Source: Prevotellaceae bacterium UBA2744
Lineage (GTDB): Bacteria; Bacteroidota; Bacteroidia; Bacteroidales; Bacteroidaceae
NCBI GenBank assembly: GCA_002353575.1
Contig: DEJQ01000028.1
Span: 1 to 27,161, forward strand
Length of the DNA stretch: 27,161 bases
Direction of reading: 5' to 3'
This document shows positions 8,152 to 15,564 of this stretch, in pieces (the first letter of the stretch is position 1; each line of letters starts with the position of its first letter). The notes below the pieces were generated by a model. It did no database searches and was not told the origin of the DNA. It was given only the letters and a program-made list of their open reading frames with translations. A program made the position numbers and the translations under genes.

Positions 8152-8177
8152 CAAATATAAGTATTTTTTACTTATAT
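8152..8177 (-). promoter_or_regulatory. Probable atpE promoter with overlapping inverted repeat
   Basis: On the minus strand TATATTTG (8159-8152) matches the Bacteroidetes -7 element TAnnTTTG, about 60 bases before the atpE start codon. No clear TTTG -33 element is present. A 9-bp perfect inverted repeat, ATATAAGTA (8155-8163) and TACTTATAT (8169-8177), with a 5-base loop, overlaps the -7 box. It also starts only 9 bases past the topB stop codon, so it could be a weak terminator of topB, an operator, or both. Confidence 0.5.
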
Positions 8178-8186
8178 CACCCTATC

Positions 8187-10403
8187 CTACCCGTCATTTT
8201 TTTTAACCTCCTCAAAAGGCATACGATATGAACACCCTTCGCGCCATCTGGAACATCCATACGCAGTCTTTCCTTTTATGATGGTTCCCTGCTTGCAGAC
8301 AGGACAAGTCATACCTATCCACTGGTCTGCATTGAACGAGGCAGAATCTACTGATTCCGTTGTCTTGGCAACATCGGGTTTCTTTCCGCCATCGTTCTTC
8401 TTTCCGCGTGGCTTAAAGCCTGCAGGCGATTCACCTTCACGATGTACAGTCTTGTTTGCCGGAGCAGATTTCTTTTTCTTCAGTTCCTCGTCCGTGGTAT
8501 ATACGACACGACGGTTGGAATTGTCGTTGCGAACAGAGGTCACGATGTCGGTCACCATCTGTTTCAGCTCTGCGACAAACTGTTGAGCAGAGTATTTATG
8601 GTACTCTATATCACGCAGTTTCTTCTCCCAGATACCTGTAAGTTCAGCACTCTTGAGAAGTTCTTCGTGTATGAGGTTGATAAGTTCGACACCAGTAGGT
8701 GTCGGTACCAGACTCTTGCGTTCTTTCTTGATATAACGTCGCTTGAAGAGAGTTTCGATAATGGCAGCACGAGTACTCGGACGACCGATTCCGTTTTCTT
8801 TCATAGCGTCGCGCAGTTCATCGTTGTCAACAAACTTACCGGCAGTCTCCATCGCACGCAATAACGTAGCTTCCGTATATGCCTTGGGGGGCTGAGTCCA
8901 TTTCTCTGCAAGCATAGGTACATGAGGTCCGCTCTCTCCCTTCACGAACACAGGCAGAGTCCTTTCTGCGGTCTCGCTATTCTCTTCGTCGTCAGAGGTT
9001 TCTTTCGTCTCTTTCTTGTAAATCACCTTCCAGCCCTCATCGATAATGGTGCGCCCCGAAGTGCGGAAGAGGATTCTTGTATCAGCAGAATCCTTCGTAG
9101 GACATTCACCAAACACTGTCGTAGTTTCAAACTTGCAGTCGGGATAGAATGCAGCAATGAATGCACGCGCCACAAGGTCGTAAACATGCTTCTCCATATC
9201 GGTCATGGCCTGTGCAGGAACGCCTGTAGGAATAATAGCATGATGGTCAGTGACTTTTGACGAGTCAAATATTTTCTTCGACTTTATTAAAGTCTTTCCT
9301 TCAAGTGGCTTAGTAAACTGTTCGTAGGCACGAAGACCTCGCAAGATACCAGGGCACTTGGGATAGACGTCGTCGGGAAGGAAGGTCGTATCGACACGAG
9401 GATACGTGGTGAATTTCTTCTCGTAGAGCGACTGTATCGTCTGCAGAGTCTGTTCGGCAGACATACTGAACTTTTTGTTGCAATCTACCTGAAGCGAAGT
9501 GAGATCATAGAGACGAGGAGGTGCCTCAGAACCTTTTTTCTTCTGTATGTCGATAACCGTAAGCGGACTGTCTTTTACGCTGTTTAGCGCATCGAGTGCA
9601 GCCACTTCGGTTTCATATTCAATCTGTTTATATGTAGGAGTTTTGCTCTTTGCCGTCTTCCCTTCTGCTGCCTCGCTTGCCTTCTCTGCCTCAGCATCCT
9701 CGTCGATGGTCACGGCAGTGAACTTGGCGTCCCTATAGAGTGTGGTGAGGAGCCATGACTGACGGGGAACAAACTCATCAATCTCCTTCTGACGGTTTAC
9801 GATAAGCGCGAGCGTAGGAGTTTGCACGCGTCCGATGGAAAGCACCTGACCGCGCTGCTGCTGGTACTTCATGGTATAGAGGCGCGTAGCATTGAGTCCG
9901 AGAGTCCAGTCGCCGATGGCACGACTCAGTCCGGCTTCATACAGACTTTGGTATTCCTGCTGATCCTTGAGCGTCTGAAATCCCTCCCGGATAGCTTCCT
10001 CGGTGAGTGAACTGATCCACAGACGTTTCACAGGACACTTCACACCAGCCTTCTGCATCACCCAGCGTTGGATTAGTTCTCCCTCTTGGCCGGCATCACC
10101 GCAATTTATTATCATCTCCGCATTTTTGAAGAGACTCTCGATAATGGCAAATTGTTTTTTTATTCCTGCATCGTCTTTCAGACGGATTCCGAAGCGTTGC
10201 GGAATCATGGGCAGATCCCATATATCCCAGCGTTGCCAGCGTTCGTTGTACTCACGCGGCTCTTTCAGTTCACACAGATGTCCGAAAGTCCATGTCACCT
10301 GATAGCCATTTCCTTCAATATATCCCTGCTTGGTTTCCTTTGCACCAAGCACATTGGCTATATCGCGTGCCACAGAGGGTTTTTCGGCTATGCAAACTAT
10401 CAT
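8187..10403 (-). CDS. topB: Type IA DNA topoisomerase (topoisomerase III)
   Basis: Relaxes negatively supercoiled DNA and unlinks single-stranded DNA crossings by cutting one strand. The 738-residue protein begins with the TOPRIM domain: MIVCIAEKPSVA with Glu7, and CGDAGQEGEL (101-110) carrying the acidic metal ligands. The catalytic tyrosine is Tyr334 in TTYPRVDTTFLP. A lysine-rich linker (about 640-690) leads to a C-terminal four-cysteine zinc ribbon with Cys700, Cys703, Cys717 and Cys724. Its ATG overlaps the mlaF stop as ATGA (10400-10403), so it is probably translated from the mla transcript. Type IA enzymes of this kind also occur on conjugative elements, but no such genes lie here. Confidence 0.95.
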   Translation of the reverse strand: MIVCIAEKPSVARDIANVLGAKETKQGYIEGNGYQVTWTFGHLCELKEPREYNERWQRWDIWDLPMIPQRFGIRLKDDAGIKKQFAIIESLFKNAEMIINCGDAGQEGELIQRWVMQKAGVKCPVKRLWISSLTEEAIREGFQTLKDQQEYQSLYEAGLSRAIGDWTLGLNATRLYTMKYQQQRGQVLSIGRVQTPTLALIVNRQKEIDEFVPRQSWLLTTLYRDAKFTAVTIDEDAEAEKASEAAEGKTAKSKTPTYKQIEYETEVAALDALNSVKDSPLTVIDIQKKKGSEAPPRLYDLTSLQVDCNKKFSMSAEQTLQTIQSLYEKKFTTYPRVDTTFLPDDVYPKCPGILRGLRAYEQFTKPLEGKTLIKSKKIFDSSKVTDHHAIIPTGVPAQAMTDMEKHVYDLVARAFIAAFYPDCKFETTTVFGECPTKDSADTRILFRTSGRTIIDEGWKVIYKKETKETSDDEENSETAERTLPVFVKGESGPHVPMLAEKWTQPPKAYTEATLLRAMETAGKFVDNDELRDAMKENGIGRPSTRAAIIETLFKRRYIKKERKSLVPTPTGVELINLIHEELLKSAELTGIWEKKLRDIEYHKYSAQQFVAELKQMVTDIVTSVRNDNSNRRVVYTTDEELKKKKSAPANKTVHREGESPAGFKPRGKKNDGGKKPDVAKTTESVDSASFNADQWIGMTCPVCKQGTIIKGKTAYGCSRWREGCSYRMPFEEVKKNDG

Positions 10404-11170
10404 TTCTGGCGTTTTTGATCGTGTAGTTGTTTAGCCTGACGCAGGATGTCGCTGGCAAAAATAAAATCATTTAATCGCTTATTGTCGGAATCCATGATTT
10501 CATCCTTCGACCCCATCCATTCTGCCCTGCCTTCACAGATAAACGTAATATGTTCGCCAATACCCATGACACTGTTCATGTCGTGTGTGTTGACAATAGT
10601 CGTTATCTTATCCTCGTGTGTGATGCCGGAGATGAGTTCGTCGATGACAATACTGGTCTTCGGGTCGAGTCCACTGTTCGGTTCGTCGCAGAAGAGATAT
10701 TTAGGCTGGAGCACGATTGCACGGGCTATAGCCACACGTTTCTGCATACCACCGCTTATCTCGCCCGGGAACTTTTTCTCTGCACCTTGCAGGTTAACAC
10801 GCGAAAGGCAAAGCTTTGCTCGCTTCACTCTGTCTTCATACGTCATATCGCTGAACATATCCAACGGGAACATCACATTATCAAGTACAGAAAGCGAGTC
10901 AAAAAGTGCAGCCGACTGGAATATCATTCCCATCTCGCGTCGTAGCATTATCTTCTCTTTCTTTGTCATTGCCACGAAATCGCGATCATCGTACATAATA
11001 CTACCGCTTGTGGGAGTCAGCAGACCTACTATATTCTTCATAAGCACAGTCTTGCCTGAACCCGACTGACCTATAATGAGGTTCACTTTTCCGTTCTCGA
11101 AAGTCGCGTTTATGTCTTTCAGCACATCTTTGTCTTCGAACGACTTATATAAATGTTTCAGTTGAATCAT
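10400..11170 (-). CDS. mlaF: ABC transporter ATPase of phospholipid transport (MlaF-type)
   Basis: Powers the MlaE permease that moves phospholipids between inner and outer membrane. The 256-residue protein has Walker A GQSGSGKT (34-41), Gln85 in the Q-loop, the signature ISGGMQKR (138-145), Walker B YLFCDEP (158-164) followed by NSGLDP, and His196 in the switch loop. SGGMQKRVAIARA is characteristic of the MlaF/Mkl group. The gene overlaps mlaE upstream and topB downstream by four bases each (ATGA). The periplasmic substrate-binding MlaD is not in this window. Direction of lipid transport cannot be inferred. Confidence 0.92.
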   Translation of the reverse strand: MIQLKHLYKSFEDKDVLKDINATFENGKVNLIIGQSGSGKTVLMKNIVGLLTPTSGSIMYDDRDFVAMTKKEKIMLRREMGMIFQSAALFDSLSVLDNVMFPLDMFSDMTYEDRVKRAKLCLSRVNLQGAEKKFPGEISGGMQKRVAIARAIVLQPKYLFCDEPNSGLDPKTSIVIDELISGITHEDKITTIVNTHDMNSVMGIGEHITFICEGRAEWMGSKDEIMDSDNKRLNDFIFASDILRQAKQLHDQKRQK

Positions 11171-11913
11171 GTCAGAATGGTTGTTAAGAAGATATCACTA
11201 AACAGGACGAGAACACTGCTGCTTACAACTGCATCAGTCGAATTCTTTCCCACCTCTACACTACCGCCCTCGACGGTATAACCCATATAGGCAGAGACAG
11301 AAGTGATTATGAAAGCATAGACAACAGCCTTGATGATACCGCACCAGAAATACCACTGGTTGAAACTGTATCGGAATCCCTCGTTAAGTTCGTCTATCGT
11401 AGTCATACCAGACAAGGTTGTTGCATAGGCACCGCCTATACCACTTGCCACACTGAACGTAACCAAGATAGGCATGATGGTCATAAGACCTGCTATCTTG
11501 GGAAGTATCAGGTAATTTGCAGAATTAACACCCATAATATCAAGAGCATCAATCTGTTGTGTAATGCGCATTGTGCCGATTTCAGATGCTATGTTCGAGC
11601 CTACTTTTCCGGCAAGGATAAGACACATTATAGAAGACGAGAACTCGAGAAGCATGATTTCTCGGGTGGTATAGCCGACAACCATCTTGGGCATCCACGG
11701 ACTCTGAATGTTCAGTTTTATCTGAAGACAAATTACCGCACCGATGAAAAAGCTTATTATCAGTACGATAGCTATTGAATTATATCCCAATTGGAACATC
11801 TCATTGACATAGGATTTCCAAAACATCCTCCATCTATCGGGTTGGGAAATTACTCTACCCATCAGCATAGAATAACGTCCAAGATGAATTAATCCTTTCT
11901 TTACTGTAAGCAC
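11167..11913 (-). CDS. mlaE: MlaE-family phospholipid transport permease
   Basis: Inner-membrane permease of the MlaE/YrbE family that works with the MlaF ATPase to keep outer-membrane lipids asymmetric. The 248-residue protein has about five hydrophobic segments (roughly 45-67, 85-105, 140-162, 190-212 and 228-246). The family core AGKVGSNIASEIGTMRITQQ (101-120) and the following IDALDIMG are intact. The amphipathic N-terminus contains HLGRYSMLMGRV, usual for this family. It is the first gene of the mlaE-mlaF-topB transcript, with a divergent promoter region upstream. Confidence 0.93.
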   Translation of the reverse strand: MLTVKKGLIHLGRYSMLMGRVISQPDRWRMFWKSYVNEMFQLGYNSIAIVLIISFFIGAVICLQIKLNIQSPWMPKMVVGYTTREIMLLEFSSSIMCLILAGKVGSNIASEIGTMRITQQIDALDIMGVNSANYLILPKIAGLMTIMPILVTFSVASGIGGAYATTLSGMTTIDELNEGFRYSFNQWYFWCGIIKAVVYAFIITSVSAYMGYTVEGGSVEVGKNSTDAVVSSSVLVLFSDIFLTTILT

Positions 11914-11942
11914 TTTTTTGTTCCTTTATATTAAAAATCGTG

Positions 11943-11950
11943 CGAAGATA
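11943..11950 (-). promoter_or_regulatory. Probable promoter -7 element for mlaE-mlaF-topB
   Basis: On the minus strand TATCTTCG matches TAnnTTTG at all but one base and lies 30 bases before the mlaE start codon. The same octamer appears before lptB with a good TTTG partner. No clear -33 element is visible here, so confidence is moderate. Confidence 0.45.
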
Positions 11951-11958
11951 GGAATTTT

Positions 11959-11992
11959 TTTGCAGAGAGTAAAAATTTTTGCGCTATCTTTG
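11959..11992 (+). promoter_or_regulatory. Bacteroidetes-type promoter for the Dabb/MATE genes
   Basis: TTTG at 11959-11962 and TATCTTTG at 11985-11992 are separated by 22 bases, which fits the Bacteroidetes primary-sigma pattern TTTG / TAnnTTTG. The start codon is 24 bases beyond the -7 box. Together with the minus-strand element at 11943-11950 it forms a compact divergent promoter region. Confidence 0.7.
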
Positions 11993-12016
11993 TCCCCAAA
12001 ACTAAAAAAACAGACT

Positions 12017-12322
12017 ATGATAAAGCATGTAATCCTTTGGACTTTGAATCCAGAACTCTCTGAATCAGAAAAGAATGAAGTAAAGAAAAACATCAAATCG
12101 GGACTCGAAGGACTCGTCGGAACAGTACCCGGACTAATAGAACTGACAGTTCATATAGACGGTCGTCTTTCAACATCCACAGCCGACTTGATGCTTGACA
12201 GCACACTTGAATCGGCAGAGGCCCTTAAGGGGTATGCCACCCACCCTGCTCATGTAGCCGTAGCCAACGAGAAGGTACGTCCATATACTGTTCAGCGCAG
12301 CTGTTTGGATTTCGAGATGTAG
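12017..12322 (+). CDS. Dabb (dimeric alpha/beta barrel) domain protein
   Basis: A 101-residue protein of the Dabb, or stress-responsive A/B barrel, family. It opens with MIKHVILWTLNPELSE, the usual first strand, and ends with VAVANEKVRPYTVQRSCLDFEM, where the H-x-x-V/A-pattern helix and last strand sit. Such proteins form small dimeric barrels; some are enzymes of unusual chemistry, many have no known role. The ATG at 12017 is chosen because it starts the conserved domain and follows the promoter. The longer frame from 11918 would read through the promoter. The MATE-ATPase gene follows 57 bases later, with no terminator seen between, so the two may be co-transcribed. Confidence 0.85.
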   Translation: MIKHVILWTLNPELSESEKNEVKKNIKSGLEGLVGTVPGLIELTVHIDGRLSTSTADLMLDSTLESAEALKGYATHPAHVAVANEKVRPYTVQRSCLDFEM

Positions 12323-12379
12323 GAGTAATTTCAAATGTATGTAGAGAATCATATACATATAAAGAATATTGATCAAACA

Positions 12380-14167
12380 ATGAATACACAAACAAATACA
12401 AACTTGCCCGACAGAAATTCCTTTATCGTTTCAAAGGCTCTCAAAACCTTTATGGTTGCAGCCGTACTGACTGCTGCGGCTACCCAATTGGCCCATACTG
12501 CCGACTCAATGATTGTGGGGCATATAATAGGCACAGATGCTGTCTCAGCCATAAACCTCGTACTTCCTGTCGTAGAAGTGCTTAACTGCTTTGGCTTCCT
12601 CATCTGTTTTGGAGCTAATGCTCTTTGTGCCCAGGCTATCGGAAGCGACGACAAGGCCAGGGTAGCAAAGATTTTCACCTCAACTATTATCACAGTGATG
12701 ACCCTTGGATTGTTCATTTCATTGGCAATCTGTTTTTTCAGCATGGATATTGTAAACAAGATGTCCGATGAACCGCGTCTGAACGGAATGGCCAATGCCT
12801 ATATTCACACTTACGCTATGGGTGCCTGGCTACAGATGATGTCGTACGGACTAAGCCTGATGGTAGCAACCGACGGACACCCACGTATTGTTACAAGAGC
12901 AGTCGTTGCCGGAGCATTCGCTAACATATTTATGGATATCCTGACAATCAAGGTGTTTGGAATGGGAGTTGAAGGAGCTGCAATAGGTTCGTTGTCTATG
13001 TTCATTGTTAACATCCTTATCCTTGCTCAATACATCCGCAAACCTGAAAGTTCATATCGTTTCAAGTTGCCAGGAAAAGATTATTTCAGCATCTTCGTGC
13101 AGAACGTGAAGCAAGGAGCACCTATCACTCTTAGCAACTCACTGATGGCAATTACCATTCTATTGCTCAACCACATAGTACTCACATACATAGGTGCCGA
13201 CGGACTCTTCATCTGGTCTGTCTGCCTGCAGATGCTGCTGCTTACCTATGTATTCGTTGACGGACTAATCGAGTCGCTCTTTGCCATCGGAGGTATTCTG
13301 GTGGGTGAACGCGATCTGAAAGGACTGCAGATATTGGTCAGGAAGTCACTTATCCTTATCGGTTCCCTGGTGGCTGGCGTCATTGTACTCATGTACATAC
13401 CGGGACTCGTAGGTCTCATGTTCGGAGTGACAGATCCGGCACTCAGTGCAGAACTGAACCGGGTACTTCAGATTTTTGCACTTATGCTTATCCCATTTGG
13501 AGTCACCCAGATACTACTCAGCACATATCAGCTTATGGGACACGATAAGGCCAGTGTCATCACAGCCACAGCCCAAACTACTTTCATGGTTATAACGGTA
13601 TGGATTACGGCTGAAATAGAAGGTATAGAACTTTGGTGGGGATTTGCAGTAGGATGTGTAGCTGTGCTGTCTCTGCAATTATGTTACTCATTCATACAGA
13701 GCAAACTGAAGCACAACACAATTTCATCTGTAACAATGATTCCGAAGAAAGCAAACGGATACACCTTCGACAGCTCCGTAAAATATGACGAGAGTGATGT
13801 CAGCAAGACATTGACAGAAATCGACCTTTTCATGAAAAAAGCTGAAGTAGATAAGCAAAGTATGTTTGAGGTAAACCTCTGTTGCGAAGAACTGATGACT
13901 AACATAGCACGCCACTCTGTCGGAAGCGTGCTGAAGCGCACATTCGATGTTCACATCCATATCAACGACGAGGGAATCTTCGTAACGCTGAAGGATGCCG
14001 GCAAACCATTCGACCCTATAAAGGCCGGCAAGATGGCAGACACGAAAATCGGTGACAAAGACTACCCATATCTCGGTCTGCGCCTAGTTACCCAGATTAT
14101 CCCAGACATAAGCTACAAGTATATGTACGGCGAAAACACCGTGCTCATATGTCACAAGAATGCGTAG
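12380..14167 (+). CDS. MATE-family transporter fused to an RsbW/SpoIIAB-like ATPase domain
   Basis: The 595-residue protein joins two domains. Residues about 15-440 form a MATE exporter with about 12 hydrophobic segments, including QLAHTADSMIVGHIIGTDAV (36-55), the usual first-helix region. Residues about 455-595 form a GHKL-type ATPase domain resembling the anti-sigma kinases RsbW/SpoIIAB. It has an N-box with Glu504, Asn508 and His512 in EELMTNIARH, a G1 box KDAGKPFDP (538-546) with Asp539, and a G2 box YLGLRLV (564-570). No histidine-kinase phosphoacceptor region or receiver domain is visible. All ATP-site motifs look intact, so binding is likely. Function, substrate and partner are unknown. 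Start at 12380 is preferred; an in-frame ATG at 12335 would add 15 polar residues. Confidence 0.9.
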   Translation: MNTQTNTNLPDRNSFIVSKALKTFMVAAVLTAAATQLAHTADSMIVGHIIGTDAVSAINLVLPVVEVLNCFGFLICFGANALCAQAIGSDDKARVAKIFTSTIITVMTLGLFISLAICFFSMDIVNKMSDEPRLNGMANAYIHTYAMGAWLQMMSYGLSLMVATDGHPRIVTRAVVAGAFANIFMDILTIKVFGMGVEGAAIGSLSMFIVNILILAQYIRKPESSYRFKLPGKDYFSIFVQNVKQGAPITLSNSLMAITILLLNHIVLTYIGADGLFIWSVCLQMLLLTYVFVDGLIESLFAIGGILVGERDLKGLQILVRKSLILIGSLVAGVIVLMYIPGLVGLMFGVTDPALSAELNRVLQIFALMLIPFGVTQILLSTYQLMGHDKASVITATAQTTFMVITVWITAEIEGIELWWGFAVGCVAVLSLQLCYSFIQSKLKHNTISSVTMIPKKANGYTFDSSVKYDESDVSKTLTEIDLFMKKAEVDKQSMFEVNLCCEELMTNIARHSVGSVLKRTFDVHIHINDEGIFVTLKDAGKPFDPIKAGKMADTKIGDKDYPYLGLRLVTQIIPDISYKYMYGENTVLICHKNA

Positions 14168-14202
14168 CTTTTATTCCGCGTGAACATTATTAAATGCAAT
14201 AT

Positions 14203-14237
14203 TTTGCATGGAAAGAAAAATATTTTCCGTATCTTCG
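14203..14237 (+). promoter_or_regulatory. Probable promoter of the lptB-to-lspA gene run
   Basis: TTTG at 14203-14206 and TATCTTCG at 14230-14237, spaced by 23 bases, resemble the Bacteroidetes promoter pattern with one mismatch in the -7 box. It lies in the 130-base gap between the MATE gene and lptB. It is the only clear promoter I see before the long plus-strand run that ends near 27042. Confidence 0.6.
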
Positions 14238-14297
14238 CGCCCGATTGTCTAATTTCACAATAGAGATATAAGTTTGGAAGAGCAAAAAAATACAGGA

Positions 14298-15152
14298 ATG
14301 GAGATGTTCTCCACTACAGCCACCACAAATGCAAGCGACGCAGAAATCCCTGATTTCTCGGAAGATCGCATGACGCTGTACACGAGAAATCTGGTTAAGA
14401 CATACGGAAAGCGTACTGTGGTGAACGATGTATCGTTTCATGTGCGCCAAGGAGAAATCGTAGGATTGCTGGGACCTAATGGTGCGGGTAAGACTACGAG
14501 TTTCTATATGACTACGGGACTTGTTGTGCCAAACGCTGGAAGAGTCTTCATCAATAACAACGAAATCACTACCGACCCTGTATCGACCCGTGCAAAGAAG
14601 GGGGTTGGCTATCTGGCTCAGGAAGCGAGCGTATTCCGCACCATGAGTGTAGAGGACAATATCATGACTGTACTCGAAATGCGCTATGAGTCGATTGAAG
14701 AACAACACGAGAAGTTGGAATCCCTGCTGAACGAGTTCCGTTTGCAGAAGGTTCGTAAGAACAAAGGCAACCAACTGTCGGGAGGAGAACGCCGCCGATG
14801 CGAGATTGCCCGCTGTCTGGCTATCGACCCGAAATTCATCATGCTCGACGAACCATTTGCCGGAGTTGACCCTATCGCCGTAGAAGATATCCAGTATATC
14901 GTCTGGAAACTGAAAGACAGAAATATCGGAATCCTCATTACCGACCACAACGTACAAGAGACTCTCTGTATCACAGACCGCGCCTACCTGTTGTTCGAAG
15001 GTCGAATCCTTTTCAAGGGAACCCCACCCGAATTGGCAGAGAACACAATCGTGAAGGAGAAGTATCTTGGTTCCAACTTCGTGCTCCGTCCGAAAAACTT
15101 CCAGCTGATAGACGAGAAGAGGAAACGCCAGGAGATGGAGGAAAACCGGTAG
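14298..15152 (+). CDS. lptB: Lipopolysaccharide export ATPase
   Basis: Cytoplasmic ATPase that drives LptFG to extract LPS from the inner membrane and push it along the Lpt bridge. Numbered from this start, it has Walker A GPNGAGKT (59-66), the Q-loop Gln108, the signature LSGGERRR (160-167), Walker B FIMLDEP (180-186) followed by FAGVDP, and the switch His217 in ITDHNV. The conserved domain starts near MTLYTRNLVKTYGKR (14370), so about 24 residues precede it, rich in Thr, Ala and Glu. A TTG at 14274 is a third possible start. The charged C-terminal tail (RKRQEMEENR) is longer than in E. coli LptB. LptF, LptG, LptC and LptA are not in the window. Confidence 0.93.
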   Translation: MEMFSTTATTNASDAEIPDFSEDRMTLYTRNLVKTYGKRTVVNDVSFHVRQGEIVGLLGPNGAGKTTSFYMTTGLVVPNAGRVFINNNEITTDPVSTRAKKGVGYLAQEASVFRTMSVEDNIMTVLEMRYESIEEQHEKLESLLNEFRLQKVRKNKGNQLSGGERRRCEIARCLAIDPKFIMLDEPFAGVDPIAVEDIQYIVWKLKDRNIGILITDHNVQETLCITDRAYLLFEGRILFKGTPPELAENTIVKEKYLGSNFVLRPKNFQLIDEKRKRQEMEENR

Positions 15153-15160
15153 AAGTTACG

Positions 15161-15181
15161 ATTTGACAAATTACAAATTAC
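15161..15181. repeat. Short heptad-period array between lptB and rsfS
   Basis: Three consecutive 7-base blocks: ATTTGAC, AAATTAC, AAATTAC. A further copy of ATTTGAC occurs at 15187-15193. It fills most of the 49-base gap and is the shortest of the 7-base-period arrays in this window. Confidence 0.6.
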
Positions 15182-15201
15182 AATATATTTGACCATTAGA
15201 C

Positions 15202-15546
15202 GTGAAGAATAAAAACAAACTCATAGATGCAATCGTTGCAGGCATCGAGGAAAAGAAAGGACAGAACATTACTGTGCTCGACCTGCGCGATATTGGTGAC
15301 ACAATAACCCAATATCTGGTGATTTGCGAAGGCAACACCCCCATACAGGTAAATGCAATAAGCGACTCTATATGGGACATCGTTCATGAACGTACAGGCG
15401 AAAAACCTGTAAGCACCGACGGCAAGAGAAATTGTCTGTGGGTAGCTATGGACTATGTGGATGTGGCAGTACATGTGTTTGTACCCGAAGCACGCACCTT
15501 CTACGACATCGACAATCTGTGGGAGGACGCAAAACGAATAAGCTAA
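15202..15546 (+). CDS. rsfS: Ribosome silencing factor
   Basis: Binds ribosomal protein L14 on the 50S subunit and blocks joining with 30S, lowering translation in starvation. The 114-residue protein matches the RsfS/Iojap family: KKGQNITVLDLRDIGDTI (18-35), YLVICEGNTPIQVNAISDSI (38-57) and WVAMDYVDVAVHVFVPEART (about 79-98). The start appears to be GTG at 15202; an in-frame stop at 15190-15192 rules out a longer form. The ftsH ATG follows 18 bases after its stop codon, and rsfS beside ftsH and cdsA is a familiar Bacteroidetes order. Confidence 0.92.
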   Translation: MKNKNKLIDAIVAGIEEKKGQNITVLDLRDIGDTITQYLVICEGNTPIQVNAISDSIWDIVHERTGEKPVSTDGKRNCLWVAMDYVDVAVHVFVPEARTFYDIDNLWEDAKRIS

Positions 15547-15564
15547 AACCTCAAATAAGACGAA

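Noticed and set aside
8187..10403. Topoisomerase as cargo of a conjugative element
   Set aside because: No integrase, transfer or mobilisation genes lie nearby, and it is embedded in an overlapping mla operon.
11918..12016. N-terminal extension of the Dabb protein (start at 11918)
   Set aside because: It would span the -33 and -7 promoter elements and adds non-homologous residues; the domain starts exactly at 12017.
14190..14957. 255-residue minus-strand frame antisense to lptB
   Set aside because: Overlaps lptB and its promoter; no family features.
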